64,000 bases of DNA, taken from Candidatus Didemnitutus sp. (lineage in GTDB: Bacteria > Verrucomicrobiota > Verrucomicrobiia > Opitutales > Opitutaceae). The position numbers and the translations under genes are program-made. The notes beneath the pieces were generated by a model. That model was not told where the DNA came from, ran no database searches, and saw only the letters and a program-made list of their open reading frames with translations. The stretch lies in contig JAGOQJ010000002.1 of assembly GCA_017991595.1 (NCBI GenBank), positions 249,386 to 313,385 on the forward strand, given 5' to 3'. Position 1 is the first letter of the stretch. Each line of letters starts with the position of its first letter. Positions 19,701 through 27,235 of this stretch are shown here, piece by piece.

Positions 19701-20256
19701 GCTCTGGACCGACGGCGACGGCGTCATCGCCTCCAGCATCCGCGCGCAGAACGGTTTCGAGGACATCCCCTACTTCAACAGCGTCACCGGCTCGCGCTTC
19801 GGCGTGATGGCGATCAACAACATGTATATCCCCTACCTGAACGCGCTCGCCGCCAACAACGCGTCCGTGCAGGAGCTGCGCAAGTGGCGCTTCAACTTCG
19901 TCACCAACTACGAGTTCACCAGCGGCCGCCTCAAGGGCTTCGGCATCGGCAGCGCCGTCCGCTGGCAGGACCGCGCCGCCATCGGCTACGGCGTGAAGAA
20001 GAACGAGCTCGGCATCTGGGTCTCCGACATCGAGCAGCCCTTCTACGGTGACGAGGACCTCGACGTCGACCTCTGGCTCCGCTACGCCCGCAAGCTGAGG
20101 AACGGAAAGGTCCGTTGGTCCATCCAGTTCAACATCCGCGACGTGCTCGGCAACGACGACCTCATCGCCGTCACCGCGCAACCCAACGGCCAGGTCGCCT
20201 CATTCCGCATTCCGCAGCCGAAGCAGTGGACGCTCACGAACACCTTCGCCTTCTGA
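16759..20256 (+). CDS. TonB-dependent outer-membrane receptor (copy 1)
   Basis: A 1165-residue outer-membrane transporter that takes up ligands using TonB energy. ATG at 16759 gives a signal peptide ('LASLLAAAVSLCLGASAAGQ'); the frame is open further upstream but into the promoter. A low-complexity acidic linker leads to 'VQLSPFTVTAEADRGYQATSTLAG', the plug entry typical of this group. The plug has 'RTELRDVGAAISVV' and 'IDISRGANAILFGLGSPAGIINN', and the rest is a large beta-barrel ending 'WTLTNTFAF' with the terminal Phe of outer-membrane barrels. With neighbouring esterases and mannosidase it likely imports manno-oligosaccharides. It ends in front of a strong terminator. Confidence 0.93.
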   Translation: MKNPPPPRVSPVRPALASLLAAAVSLCLGASAAGQSTTTIQDQTAPAPEERKIKLPLEAAEEEETVQLSPFTVTAEADRGYQATSTLAGTRLRTELRDVGAAISVVNAQFLADTASTNAKDVLVYTTGTEAAGMGGNFSGVATGQGFSNPEDGLVSPNNATRVRGLSGADLTRDFFSTDIGMDSYNTERIDISRGANAILFGLGSPAGIINNQLKMPKLRESGITFTQSVSRYSSHREVLDVNQVVAKDRLGIRVIGLNDERQYRQQPAFEDDRRLYAALRWEPRLIKNGFTQLQVSYEQGNIEANRPRVTPPMDGLTVWFDVLNKVQLDPTSPSTVTNDPLLGAHLGSAGRWFGQVGAVFTDPASDTQGGNGVPAFMMSRGGTPLFTQWFGVYNYTAAGNNPNFFLNQQYAPAGEAYAGLWKYQELSDPTIFDFYNKLLDGPNKREFTEFNALNASLRQTFFNDAVGVEVSYDQQNHARRNRSLVGFDAAMIHVDMQTKLVDGSPNPNFGRPYFASDSIGNYMVDTDREAFRATAYATLDFTKKEGFLRHLGRHTFTTVYSDQESRRLSRTHQGYAYTTDQNIYADSASALSYPGYAAIHYLGDSIAHLNSASGANIAGLTALHEPIPTGTALLFDNRIDQWVYAPVSVITPERDLDKLYSNASRSFNTTRSYSAIWQGHLLNRKLVGLVGWREDEFSLYDAGVPPTVPVTGQVNPFDPAWVFPATPNIYAKDQTVSWSVVGHTPDFIKRRLPLGMDVSVSYNESENFRPSSTVADVYGRPFSPPSGSTKDYGVTIGLANNKFVLRLVRYETRQANDVSTFYNTFWPGNDLVRAMNGLRGTNTSEVLINRWFGYQPGDPNYLPVRASMTSSTSANPSLTTAERNARTAWFNARTPEEWLRPVDPLLVQSWGITQNASGTWTATRPPNVGNIADTESRGTEIEATYNPLPNWRITFNAARQEAFRSNYGKDFEEFIANNLPLWTDGDGVIASSIRAQNGFEDIPYFNSVTGSRFGVMAINNMYIPYLNALAANNASVQELRKWRFNFVTNYEFTSGRLKGFGIGSAVRWQDRAAIGYGVKKNELGIWVSDIEQPFYGDEDLDVDLWLRYARKLRNGKVRWSIQFNIRDVLGNDDLIAVTAQPNGQVASFRIPQPKQWTLTNTFAF

Positions 20257-20274
20257 CAAGGTCGCTGAGGGCCC

Positions 20275-20308
20275 CCTCGTAGGCCGCGAGCTTGCTCGCG
20301 CCCACACC
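20275..20308. repeat. REP-like element A, first copy
   Basis: A 34-bp element with the near-palindromic core GCGAGCTTGCTCGCG. It matches the copy at 20890-20923 at 30 of 34 positions in the same orientation. The core can fold as a hairpin in RNA. It directly precedes the terminator of the TonB receptor gene. Confidence 0.75.
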
Positions 20309-20313
20309 TGCAA

Positions 20314-20340
20314 GCCTCCGCTCTCCGCGGAGGCTTTTTC
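20314..20340 (+). terminator. Intrinsic terminator of the TonB-dependent receptor gene
   Basis: Perfect 8-bp stem GCCTCCGC (20314-20321) and GCGGAGGC (20327-20334) with a 5-nt loop, followed by five T residues at 20335-20339. It lies 58 bp after the receptor stop codon. Confidence 0.9.
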
Positions 20341-20451
20341 TTGGTGCGTATCCCGGCCACGCGCCGCACCAGCGTCCCCGCCGCCCGCCCAATCTCCCCT
20401 TCGCCCGCTCTCTTCCAGTAGACACCGTGCTCGCACGCACCGCGCTATTCA

Positions 20452-20477
20452 GGCGCGACCAAGGTCTCCGCCCACCC
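20452..20477. repeat. REP-like element B, first copy
   Basis: Begins GGCGCGACCAAGGT and recurs at 20854-20879 in the same orientation, identical over the first 14 bases and diverged over the next 12. Confidence 0.65.
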
Positions 20478-20575
20478 GGCCGACAACGTGGCGGAGCGCG
20501 GGGCTGCGCCCCAGGCAGCGCGCCGGCACACACCCCTGGCGCCTTCCCATTCCGGGGGCCAAGCCCCAAGCCGGT

Positions 20576-20596
20576 TTGTAGTCTAATAGACTACAA
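20576..20596. promoter_or_regulatory. Perfect 21-bp palindrome, first copy (operator-like)
   Basis: Arms TTGTAGTCTA and TAGACTACAA around a central A, with no mismatch. The same 21 bp recur at 20778-20798. It is AT-rich in a GC-rich setting, typical of a dimeric repressor site, but no promoter or start codon follows within the gap. The binding protein is unknown. Confidence 0.7.
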
Positions 20597-20775
20597 GTAT
20601 GCCGACACGCACCGCTCATGGATGCGCATGGTCGCCGCACGCCCGAATCCCCAGCGCGCATCCGGCACGCACAGTCGGCCCGTTTTCATTCGGGAAAGTG
20701 CACCTGCGAGGAGCGCCAGGCGTCCGACATCAGCGCGCTCCCGAGTCCTTGGGCGGTGCCTGCGATCCCAAGTAA

Positions 20776-20800
20776 GTTTGTAGTCTAATAGACTACAAAC
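20776..20800. promoter_or_regulatory. Perfect palindrome, second copy, extended to 25 bp
   Basis: Same core as at 20576-20596 with two more paired bases on each side (GT...AC), giving 12-bp arms around a central A. The centres of the two copies are 202 bp apart. No adjacent gene reads from it. Confidence 0.7.
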
Positions 20801-20853
20801 CGCAGGCTGCCTCGGAGGGGAGAACGGGAACGCGCGTGGCCGGCCACCGCCGG

Positions 20854-20879
20854 GGCGCGACCAAGGTTGCTGCCTACCC
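20854..20879. repeat. REP-like element B, second copy
   Basis: Starts GGCGCGACCAAGGT like the copy at 20452. Its end, CTGCCTA at 20870-20876, pairs with TAGGCAG at 20895-20901 inside the next element, so elements B and A may fold together here. Confidence 0.65.
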
Positions 20880-20889
20880 AGAGGCGAAC

Positions 20890-20923
20890 CCTCCTAGGCA
20901 GCGAGCTTGCTCGCGCTAACACC
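20890..20923. repeat. REP-like element A, second copy
   Basis: Matches the copy at 20275-20308 (30 of 34). It lies 10 bp beyond the stop of the GH5-like gene, and its hairpin core may serve as that gene's 3' end. Confidence 0.75.
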
Positions 20924-20933
20924 GCCGCCTCGC

Positions 20934-23036
20934 TCACTCGATCTTCTCGATCAGCACCGCCGCGTGACGCGCGATCTCCGGCGTCGCCACGCGCAAGGCG
21001 CCTCCGGCATGGGCGCGCTCCTCGACCTGCGCCGGCCCGCCGCGCTCCATGTCCCACCACATGATGCGCCAGCGTCCCGCGTCCACCGCATCCAGCACGA
21101 GTTCCCCGCTTGCCGCCGCCGTCGGCGCCGCCGCCATGACGCCCTCGCGGTGCCAGAGATAAACCATCGCCGCCGTCGCGCTGCGCCGCCCGATCGCCGC
21201 CAAGGCCGTCACCTCGTCCCCCTGCACTTGGATGCTGCCGATGCGGAAGGAATCGGGCCCGAGATTGCGCAAGGTCACCGCGTGGCGCCCCGCCGGCACC
21301 GCGAAAGCCAGCTCGCCCGGACGCAACGTTTCCTTTGAGGCGCGCTTCTCGCGCGGCCATGTCACGCGCTCTTTTCCACCGCCGTCGCGCTCGATCGCGA
21401 TCGTCGCACCGCGTTCGCCGACATCTTTCAACCGCACCTGCACGCGCCCGGGCGCGACGCGGTCGAACACCAGTGTCACACGGTCCGGATGCCCATCCGC
21501 CAGTAGCGCGCGCCGGGGCGGCACCACGTATTCCGGCACATCCGCCAGCGCGACGAGCGGATCGCATGCGGCCGCCACGTCGAGCGTGAGCGGCTCACGC
21601 GCCGCCCAGTGAAATCCCGGGGTGAGCACCTGAGGCACGCACACGGCGGTGTGAATCTCCGGCCGAAATTCCTGCAGCTCGTGCGTCCGCTCCGCAAACC
21701 GCGCCTGCGCCACAAAGCGGCTCCACGCAGCGAATTCTCCCCAGCGCGGCGTATCGAGCACACGGTCCCAATACCACAACTGCGCCGGCAGCGCGCCCGC
21801 CGCCATCAAGCCGGCCCACAGCGGCGGCACGAGCCCCGCGCCGCTTACCTTGTCCTCCGACGTCGCGAAGGCTTGGTGATCGTCGCCTATCTCGCCGTAG
21901 AAAACCGGCTTGTCCGCCGGCAGCGGCAAGCCCGGGAAACGCCGCGCATGCGCCAGACCGTTCACCGCGTAGAGATGCGGTTGGTAGTAATCCATCGTGC
22001 GCCAGAGCGGACTCGTCAGATCCTCCGCACTCGTCGTGACGAGGTGACCGTGCGGGTCGTGACGCCGCAGGTAGTCCGCCATCTCGGCGTGCCAGCGCAC
22101 GACCGCATCGTGCCGGCGCGAGCGTTTCCACGCATCGGTGTAGTGCACCTCGTTGAAAAGTTCCCACGCCAGCACCGCCGCGGAGTATCCGTATCGCGCG
22201 GCAAAATAGCGCAGCTTCAACCGCGTCTCGCGCTGCGCCCGCGCATCGGTGAAGAACGCCGCCGGGTCAGCGAGGAAGCCTCCGTTGCGCGTGTTCCATG
22301 GATGTCGGGGCCAGGACGGATTCACCTCCGTGCTGAACTGCCCGTGCTGGAACAACACCACCTGCACATAGAGCCCGTGCTCCTCTGCGGCCGCGAGCAG
22401 CCTGTCCCACCGGCGCGCGATTTCGAGATCTAGTTCGCCCGAAGCCGGTGAGCGCGCGGGCTCTTCCCGCCACGCGGGGTCAAGTTCGCCCCAGCTCACG
22501 ACCCAGAGTCGCACCCAGTTCGCACCCGCGTCCCGCAGCGCTGCGAAGGCTCGCAGGTAATAGGCATCGTCGCGCGCCCAGGCCACATTCAGCCCGACTG
22601 GATAATACGGCGCGCCGTCGGTGCGTTGAAAGGCGTCCGCTTGCGCCGGATGCCGCCGCACCGCCGGCACCGCGAGCGGGCCGTCGTGCACGATCGTCGC
22701 GCCGCCTTCGAGCGCGATCTGAGGTTCGGTCCGCTGCCCCGCCGCATCGCCGCGGCGCACACGCTGCAATCGATATTCGCCCCGGGCTTCGGCCCGCACA
22801 CGCACGCGCCACAGGCCGTCGCCGTCGAAGAATGCGGGAAACGCACGCACCGTGCCGTCCGGACGCCGGATTTCCGCCCACCACTCCTGCGCGAATGGCT
22901 GAGCGCCGACCTTGGCCGGGCGAAAAGCGAACTCCACGAACGTGCGCGCGCCCTTCGTATCGAGGGCGACCGACGCCACAGCCGAGCTCAGGCCCGAAAC
23001 CCAGCCGGCGAGAAGGAAGATCAGCACACGTCGCAT
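20934..23036 (-). CDS. Secreted DUF5060-containing GH5-like glycoside hydrolase
   Basis: A 700-residue exported enzyme. The ATG at 23036 gives a signal peptide ('RRVLIFLLAGWVSGLSSAVAS'); the upstream GTG at 23102 would coincide with the inferred transcript start and is less likely. Residues about 20-110 match the DUF5060 beta-sandwich ('FVEFAFRPAKVGAQPFAQEWWAEI'). A (beta/alpha)8 barrel follows: 'YYPVGLNVAWARDDAYYLRAFAAL', acid/base Glu296 in 'WELFNEVHY' and nucleophile Glu382 in 'FYGEIGDD'. C-terminal beta-sandwich domains complete it. In the beta-mannosidase locus an endo-mannanase role is plausible but not proven. It has its own operator at 23109-23164. Confidence 0.82.
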   Translation of the reverse strand: MRRVLIFLLAGWVSGLSSAVASVALDTKGARTFVEFAFRPAKVGAQPFAQEWWAEIRRPDGTVRAFPAFFDGDGLWRVRVRAEARGEYRLQRVRRGDAAGQRTEPQIALEGGATIVHDGPLAVPAVRRHPAQADAFQRTDGAPYYPVGLNVAWARDDAYYLRAFAALRDAGANWVRLWVVSWGELDPAWREEPARSPASGELDLEIARRWDRLLAAAEEHGLYVQVVLFQHGQFSTEVNPSWPRHPWNTRNGGFLADPAAFFTDARAQRETRLKLRYFAARYGYSAAVLAWELFNEVHYTDAWKRSRRHDAVVRWHAEMADYLRRHDPHGHLVTTSAEDLTSPLWRTMDYYQPHLYAVNGLAHARRFPGLPLPADKPVFYGEIGDDHQAFATSEDKVSGAGLVPPLWAGLMAAGALPAQLWYWDRVLDTPRWGEFAAWSRFVAQARFAERTHELQEFRPEIHTAVCVPQVLTPGFHWAAREPLTLDVAAACDPLVALADVPEYVVPPRRALLADGHPDRVTLVFDRVAPGRVQVRLKDVGERGATIAIERDGGGKERVTWPREKRASKETLRPGELAFAVPAGRHAVTLRNLGPDSFRIGSIQVQGDEVTALAAIGRRSATAAMVYLWHREGVMAAAPTAAASGELVLDAVDAGRWRIMWWDMERGGPAQVEERAHAGGALRVATPEIARHAAVLIEKIE

Positions 23037-23108
23037 GCGCAGAGGAAACGCATCCACCCAAGACGGGGCGACGGCACGGGGCGACAGAATACTGGGGCTC
23101 ACACGTCC

Positions 23109-23164
23109 ACTTTAACGCGCCGCCCTGCCATCAGCCATGAGAGCGCCCGCGCGCAGGATTGAGA
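23109..23164 (-). promoter_or_regulatory. Tandem TCTCA operator plus -10-like box of the GH5-like gene
   Basis: Read on the minus strand, TCTCAAT starts at 23164 and TCTCATG at 23142, 22 bp apart. TAAAGT starts at 23114, 28 nt after the second half-site start. The spacing is one base longer than at the other three sites. It places transcription start near 23102 and supports translation from the ATG at 23036. Confidence 0.55.
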
Positions 23165-23203
23165 CGGATTTCTCCGTCGCCCTTCCGTCGTCCGTCGTGG
23201 GGA

Positions 23204-24670
23204 TCAGGAGGTTTTCGGCGCCTCAAACTCCGCCCAGCGCAACGCCATGATCAGCAGCGCCCACCAGGTCACCAGCACGCCGGGATGCTGGAATGGAAAG
23301 TCCATTCCGGCATGGATGAGAGTCTGCAAGGACCCGAGGAAAATCATCAGCGCAAACGGATGTCCCCAGCCCCCCGCCTTGATCCAACGCCACAACCACC
23401 AGAAGTAGGCCACTGCGATCAGCAGCACACCGGCGATGCCCTGTTCGATGGGAATCTCCAGCCAGTCGATATGCGCATGTTCCCAGAAGTAGCGCCCGCC
23501 GCCGGAGATGAATTTGTTATCGCGAATGTAGTTCGGAAACAGAAACCGGAAACTCCCGGCGCCCGTGCCGCGCACCCAGTGGTCCTCCCACATCTTGATC
23601 ACCCGTTCGCGAGACTCCACCCGCATGCGGTAACTCGTCTCCTTCTCGCCCATCTTCTGAAACGCCTCGAAACGCTTCTCGAGTTTGCTGAAATCCAGTT
23701 GTTGCAATGCAAACACCCCCGTGCCCGCCAGCAGTAACATCAGAGTCGCGGTCACGAGTTTGGGCGTCGCTCCCGCGCTTCCCAACCGCAGCCGCAGCAC
23801 GAACCAGCCCAACAGAGCGAGCACCATGAACAGCAGCACAATCAATACCGAGGATCGGGCATAGGTGTAAGCGATGCCCGCCACGAAGACGAAGGCCACG
23901 AAAAGCCATACGGGCCCGGGCGTCGAATGCGCCATGCGCCGCCGCCCTTCGTAGTGGCTCCACGCCGCGAGTGAGACCGCCACGGCGGCGATGAGGCACA
24001 GGTAGGCCCCTGCGTGATTGCGGTAGGTGAAGGCGCCGAAGGCAGTGGAATTTCTCACGAACCGCTGCCACAGCACCACCTGCTCGTATTCCGGACCGGA
24101 GAAACGGTGAATCAATCCCACCGTCACCAAGGCCAGACCGTTCGCCACCAGCACCCAGCACAGGATCTGCAAAGCACGTCGACGCGTTACGCCGATCCAC
24201 AGCGCGCAGACCAGCAACCACGCTGATGCGTAAACCGCGAAGGTGCGCCAGACATTATAGAAGGCGAAAGGCGTGTCCGCACTGGTCGGCAGCCAAGCGA
24301 TGTTGGGCAGCGGCAGCATGCCCCACCTGTAGCCATTGGTTTCGTAGAACCAGGAAGGGTTGAAAGCCCCCGCGACCATCAGGCCGAGGAAAGGCAACCC
24401 GAGCCAGAAAAGCGGAAACCGCACCAACCGCCACCACGGGTGCAATTTAAAATCGGGCCCGTCGCTCAGCACGCCGTCGTAGGTGCGGGGCCACAGCGCA
24501 ATGATGAATGCCAAGCCCGCCAGACCGGCGCTCCCCACCTGCGTCCACGCCCGCTCAAGGCTGTAGCACCAAGGCAACAGGATCAGGTGCAGACTGGCGA
24601 CCACCAGCAACGCCCGCTCCAGCGGGTGCAAGGGCGGACGCTTCTTGGCAGTGGCGGCAGCGGTTCTCAC
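23204..24670 (-). CDS. O-antigen ligase/polymerase-like membrane protein (Wzy_C family)
   Basis: A 488-residue polytopic protein with about 12 hydrophobic segments starting at 'ALLVVASLHLILLPWCYSL'. A large soluble loop at residues about 330-400 contains 'ESRERVIKMWEDHWVRGTGAGSFRFLFP', the Wzy_C/O-antigen-ligase-type region with conserved Arg and 'GxGxGSF'. 'FTYRNHAGAYLCLIAA' is also typical of the family. It should join or polymerise lipid-linked glycans on the periplasmic face of the inner membrane. It lies alone at the polysaccharide locus border, 94 bp from the PslG-like gene on the same strand. Ligase versus polymerase cannot be told from sequence. Confidence 0.82.
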   Translation of the reverse strand: MRTAAATAKKRPPLHPLERALLVVASLHLILLPWCYSLERAWTQVGSAGLAGLAFIIALWPRTYDGVLSDGPDFKLHPWWRLVRFPLFWLGLPFLGLMVAGAFNPSWFYETNGYRWGMLPLPNIAWLPTSADTPFAFYNVWRTFAVYASAWLLVCALWIGVTRRRALQILCWVLVANGLALVTVGLIHRFSGPEYEQVVLWQRFVRNSTAFGAFTYRNHAGAYLCLIAAVAVSLAAWSHYEGRRRMAHSTPGPVWLFVAFVFVAGIAYTYARSSVLIVLLFMVLALLGWFVLRLRLGSAGATPKLVTATLMLLLAGTGVFALQQLDFSKLEKRFEAFQKMGEKETSYRMRVESRERVIKMWEDHWVRGTGAGSFRFLFPNYIRDNKFISGGGRYFWEHAHIDWLEIPIEQGIAGVLLIAVAYFWWLWRWIKAGGWGHPFALMIFLGSLQTLIHAGMDFPFQHPGVLVTWWALLIMALRWAEFEAPKTS

Positions 24671-24764
24671 GGGGCCGGATTAAGCGCGGTCCGCCCCGGC
24701 TTGGCAAGCGGCCTGCACGGCAGAAATATCCCAAGGGCCAATTAGCAACAAGGAGGCACTTCTG

Positions 24765-27092
24765 CTACTCGCCGGAACTGAGTTCCACCACCCGCGCCTT
24801 GCGCACTTCATAGACCGCTGGCAGCAACCGCGGTCGGAAGTGGAAGACGAGCGCCGCCGGCTCGTGCTCAAGGAAACGCCACGGCAGTTCCATCCGTCCA
24901 TAGAAAGCCGGAGTAAAATTCGCGGGCATCTCGGCAAAAAGCTGCCACTGCGTTTGAATCGGGAAATCGATCGCCATCATGAAGAGGTTGCCCGTCCGAG
25001 TGCGCACGTGCGGCCAGATGGGCTCCCGGTCCAAGCGCGAGAAATTGGGATGAGACAGCGGTTGATCGACCGGATGGACTTGCGCAATCGTGCGAGGAAC
25101 CAAGCGCAAATCCATGCGCAACAGACTTTCCCTTGAGAACCGCAAGCCGTCCCGCAACGGCAACTCCGCCACGGCTGGGCGCGTGGGTTCGTCTGGGAAC
25201 CCAGACACCGTGAAGCGCCACACGTCATTCTCCTCCGTTACGGACAGCCCCTTGGTGACGCGCCAGCGTCCCATCGCATGGAGCACTTCCTCTTCGGATG
25301 CGCGAGGCCGAGTATCCAAAAAATGGGCGTTCGCTCTGACGGCAGCTCCGGCCGCAGAGAAATCCTCGACTACCCTCTCCTGACTGTCGCGAGGATCGGC
25401 GAACACCCTCGAAGAAAAGCGCGCAACTCCTGGTCCACGCTCGGGAACAAAGGCAACGCTCCATTCTGTGGCGCGAAGAAAGCTGGCGGCAGACAGTTCA
25501 ACGGGGACTTCCCGCATTTCGCCTGGCTGCAGCCGCATAGGCATTTCAGTTAACCCGTCTCGGACGCCTTCAATTCGCAGCGTGCCCACCACGGTATTCG
25601 GTGCAAAATTATAGATCCGCAATTGCCCGCTCCCTACCCAACCGGCGGTAGTTTTTTTGGTGAGCCAATACCCTCCGTAGCTTTTAGCCTGCTGCATCGC
25701 AGCTCCAGCAATGAAATCGATCACCACAGGAGAGGGTGCCTCCGCGAACACATTTAAACCACGTGGCCGGGGAATAGCAGGCTGATGCAGCAACCACGCT
25801 AGCGCCGGCGATACCTCCCACTCGCCAAACTTGCGTCCGATCTCACGCATCCACGGCTCAATCTCCGTCGCCCCAAAATCACTCGGGCGAAAGTCGACCC
25901 CGCCGGCAGTGAAAATGTCAGTCGCAGCCTTTTTTCCGCTCACGACAGAGTCAGCCTCTTGCGGCTGAGCGAATGTTTTGGGGCGCATGGTCAGCCCGTA
26001 TTCTTTCGCGCCATATTCAAGGTAAGGCGGGAGATAAAACGCCATCGGCGCCTCAATCCCGAGCGCTTCGATCTGTGGGCGGACATCCTGGAAAAATTTC
26101 CATTGGCTGACGCGTCCCTCGGTTGTGGCTGCAGCTCTACCGCTGAGCAACGAATACCCATGTTCCGATAGAAAAGCGGGGAGCGTTTTTCTGACAAATG
26201 AGCGTGGAGCGTTTGTCGCTGCTAACTGATTAGCATGACCAAGCTGACGGCCTCCTGGCACAGTTAATCCAGCTCCTGAATCACCCGCAGCCATGCGTGC
26301 ACCGCTAGTTTGAGCGAGCGCCGATTCGAACATACGATAAACCCCTGAAAAATCCTGCGCGTAGCCGTAATAATGATAGTGAAAGCCATCCGTGTAGGAC
26401 AGAAACCCGTTCTCCATCAAGCGCTCGAAATAAGGCCCCGGCGGCAAAGCCAAGGGAGCCATCACGACGAGCGGGAACCGCGGAGACCGTCGCCGGGGGC
26501 TAGGTGCATGCTGTCGGCCGGGTGGTGGCCGCCATCCCAACGTGCGCTCCGCGCCTGCATACAGGCCAAGATACATCGCCTTGAGAAAGGCCGCGTAGCT
26601 CTCGGGATTCTCCAGAACGAAACCCACATCAGGCTCGTTGTCGATTTCCCACGCTTCCACCCGCGTGCCGTAAGCCCTGGCCAAGGCCCAGCCCCAGCGA
26701 TAGCCTTCCCGCAAGTCCAGTGGTAGACCACCCGAGGGTCTCAATCCTCTGTGTCCGCCAACCCATCGCTGATTTTCAGCGCGCAAGAAGAACATTTTAT
26801 GCATCTGCTGCTTTCGCAGCACATCCAAGGCTTTTCGCATCTCGACATTTGAGGGAATTGCATTCGCCAACGGCAGACTACCGCGCAAGCGAGCCCACCC
26901 ACGCATCTCTAGTTTCCACGACCCATCCCCGAATGCGCGAGCGAGCGTAGCAACTGGAGCGCTATCTAGGCCACGTCCCGCTACCGGCTCCAGCATTACC
27001 TCCCGCACGCAAAGCCATGCTCCAAGGCCGATGAGAATCACCGCGCTGCAAGGCGCCCAAACGGCGAGATTCGGTTTATTGAGCATAGGCAA
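24765..27092 (-). CDS. Membrane-anchored PslG/GH39-like glycosidase
   Basis: A 775-residue protein with one N-terminal membrane segment ('LAVWAPCSAVILIGLGAWLCV'), so anchored or exported. The central part reads as a GH-A clan TIM barrel: 'EAWEIDNEPDVGF' gives an acid/base Glu153 within an NEP motif and 'LSEHGYSLL' a nucleophile Glu310. The C-terminal 400 residues are beta-rich, with 'RIYNFAPNTVVGTLRIEG'. A basic, Pro/Arg-rich insert lies near residues 190-205. By layout it resembles PslG-type hydrolases that act within exopolysaccharide loci. It is divergent from the WcaJ-type transferase across 143 bp. Family placement is by motif only. Confidence 0.6.
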   Translation of the reverse strand: MPMLNKPNLAVWAPCSAVILIGLGAWLCVREVMLEPVAGRGLDSAPVATLARAFGDGSWKLEMRGWARLRGSLPLANAIPSNVEMRKALDVLRKQQMHKMFFLRAENQRWVGGHRGLRPSGGLPLDLREGYRWGWALARAYGTRVEAWEIDNEPDVGFVLENPESYAAFLKAMYLGLYAGAERTLGWRPPPGRQHAPSPRRRSPRFPLVVMAPLALPPGPYFERLMENGFLSYTDGFHYHYYGYAQDFSGVYRMFESALAQTSGARMAAGDSGAGLTVPGGRQLGHANQLAATNAPRSFVRKTLPAFLSEHGYSLLSGRAAATTEGRVSQWKFFQDVRPQIEALGIEAPMAFYLPPYLEYGAKEYGLTMRPKTFAQPQEADSVVSGKKAATDIFTAGGVDFRPSDFGATEIEPWMREIGRKFGEWEVSPALAWLLHQPAIPRPRGLNVFAEAPSPVVIDFIAGAAMQQAKSYGGYWLTKKTTAGWVGSGQLRIYNFAPNTVVGTLRIEGVRDGLTEMPMRLQPGEMREVPVELSAASFLRATEWSVAFVPERGPGVARFSSRVFADPRDSQERVVEDFSAAGAAVRANAHFLDTRPRASEEEVLHAMGRWRVTKGLSVTEENDVWRFTVSGFPDEPTRPAVAELPLRDGLRFSRESLLRMDLRLVPRTIAQVHPVDQPLSHPNFSRLDREPIWPHVRTRTGNLFMMAIDFPIQTQWQLFAEMPANFTPAFYGRMELPWRFLEHEPAALVFHFRPRLLPAVYEVRKARVVELSSGE

Positions 27093-27235
27093 GCGCAGGG
27101 CAAAAGACCACCCTATCGCCGATTGTCAATCCGCCGGTCCCATACGCCATGCCAGGGATTTAGCGCATCACTCACGTCGTAAAAAGGACTCGACTGGTCG
27201 CGAAGCTCAAGGGATGTTTCGCATTTACCTTGGTC

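Larger units (their letters stand above)
20257..20933. other. 677-bp tail-to-tail gap with terminator, paired repeats and palindromes
   Basis: The gap lies between the 3' ends of the TonB receptor (+) and the GH5-like gene (-). No convincing reading frame is present. It holds an intrinsic terminator, two copies each of two REP-like elements, and two copies of a perfect palindrome. The copies are arranged in mirror order (A, B, palindrome, palindrome, B, A). An unannotated small RNA in this gap cannot be excluded. Confidence 0.6.

Noticed and set aside
16921-20181. A 1086-codon minus-strand frame
   Set aside because: Antisense shadow of the TonB receptor; acidic low-complexity product without domains.
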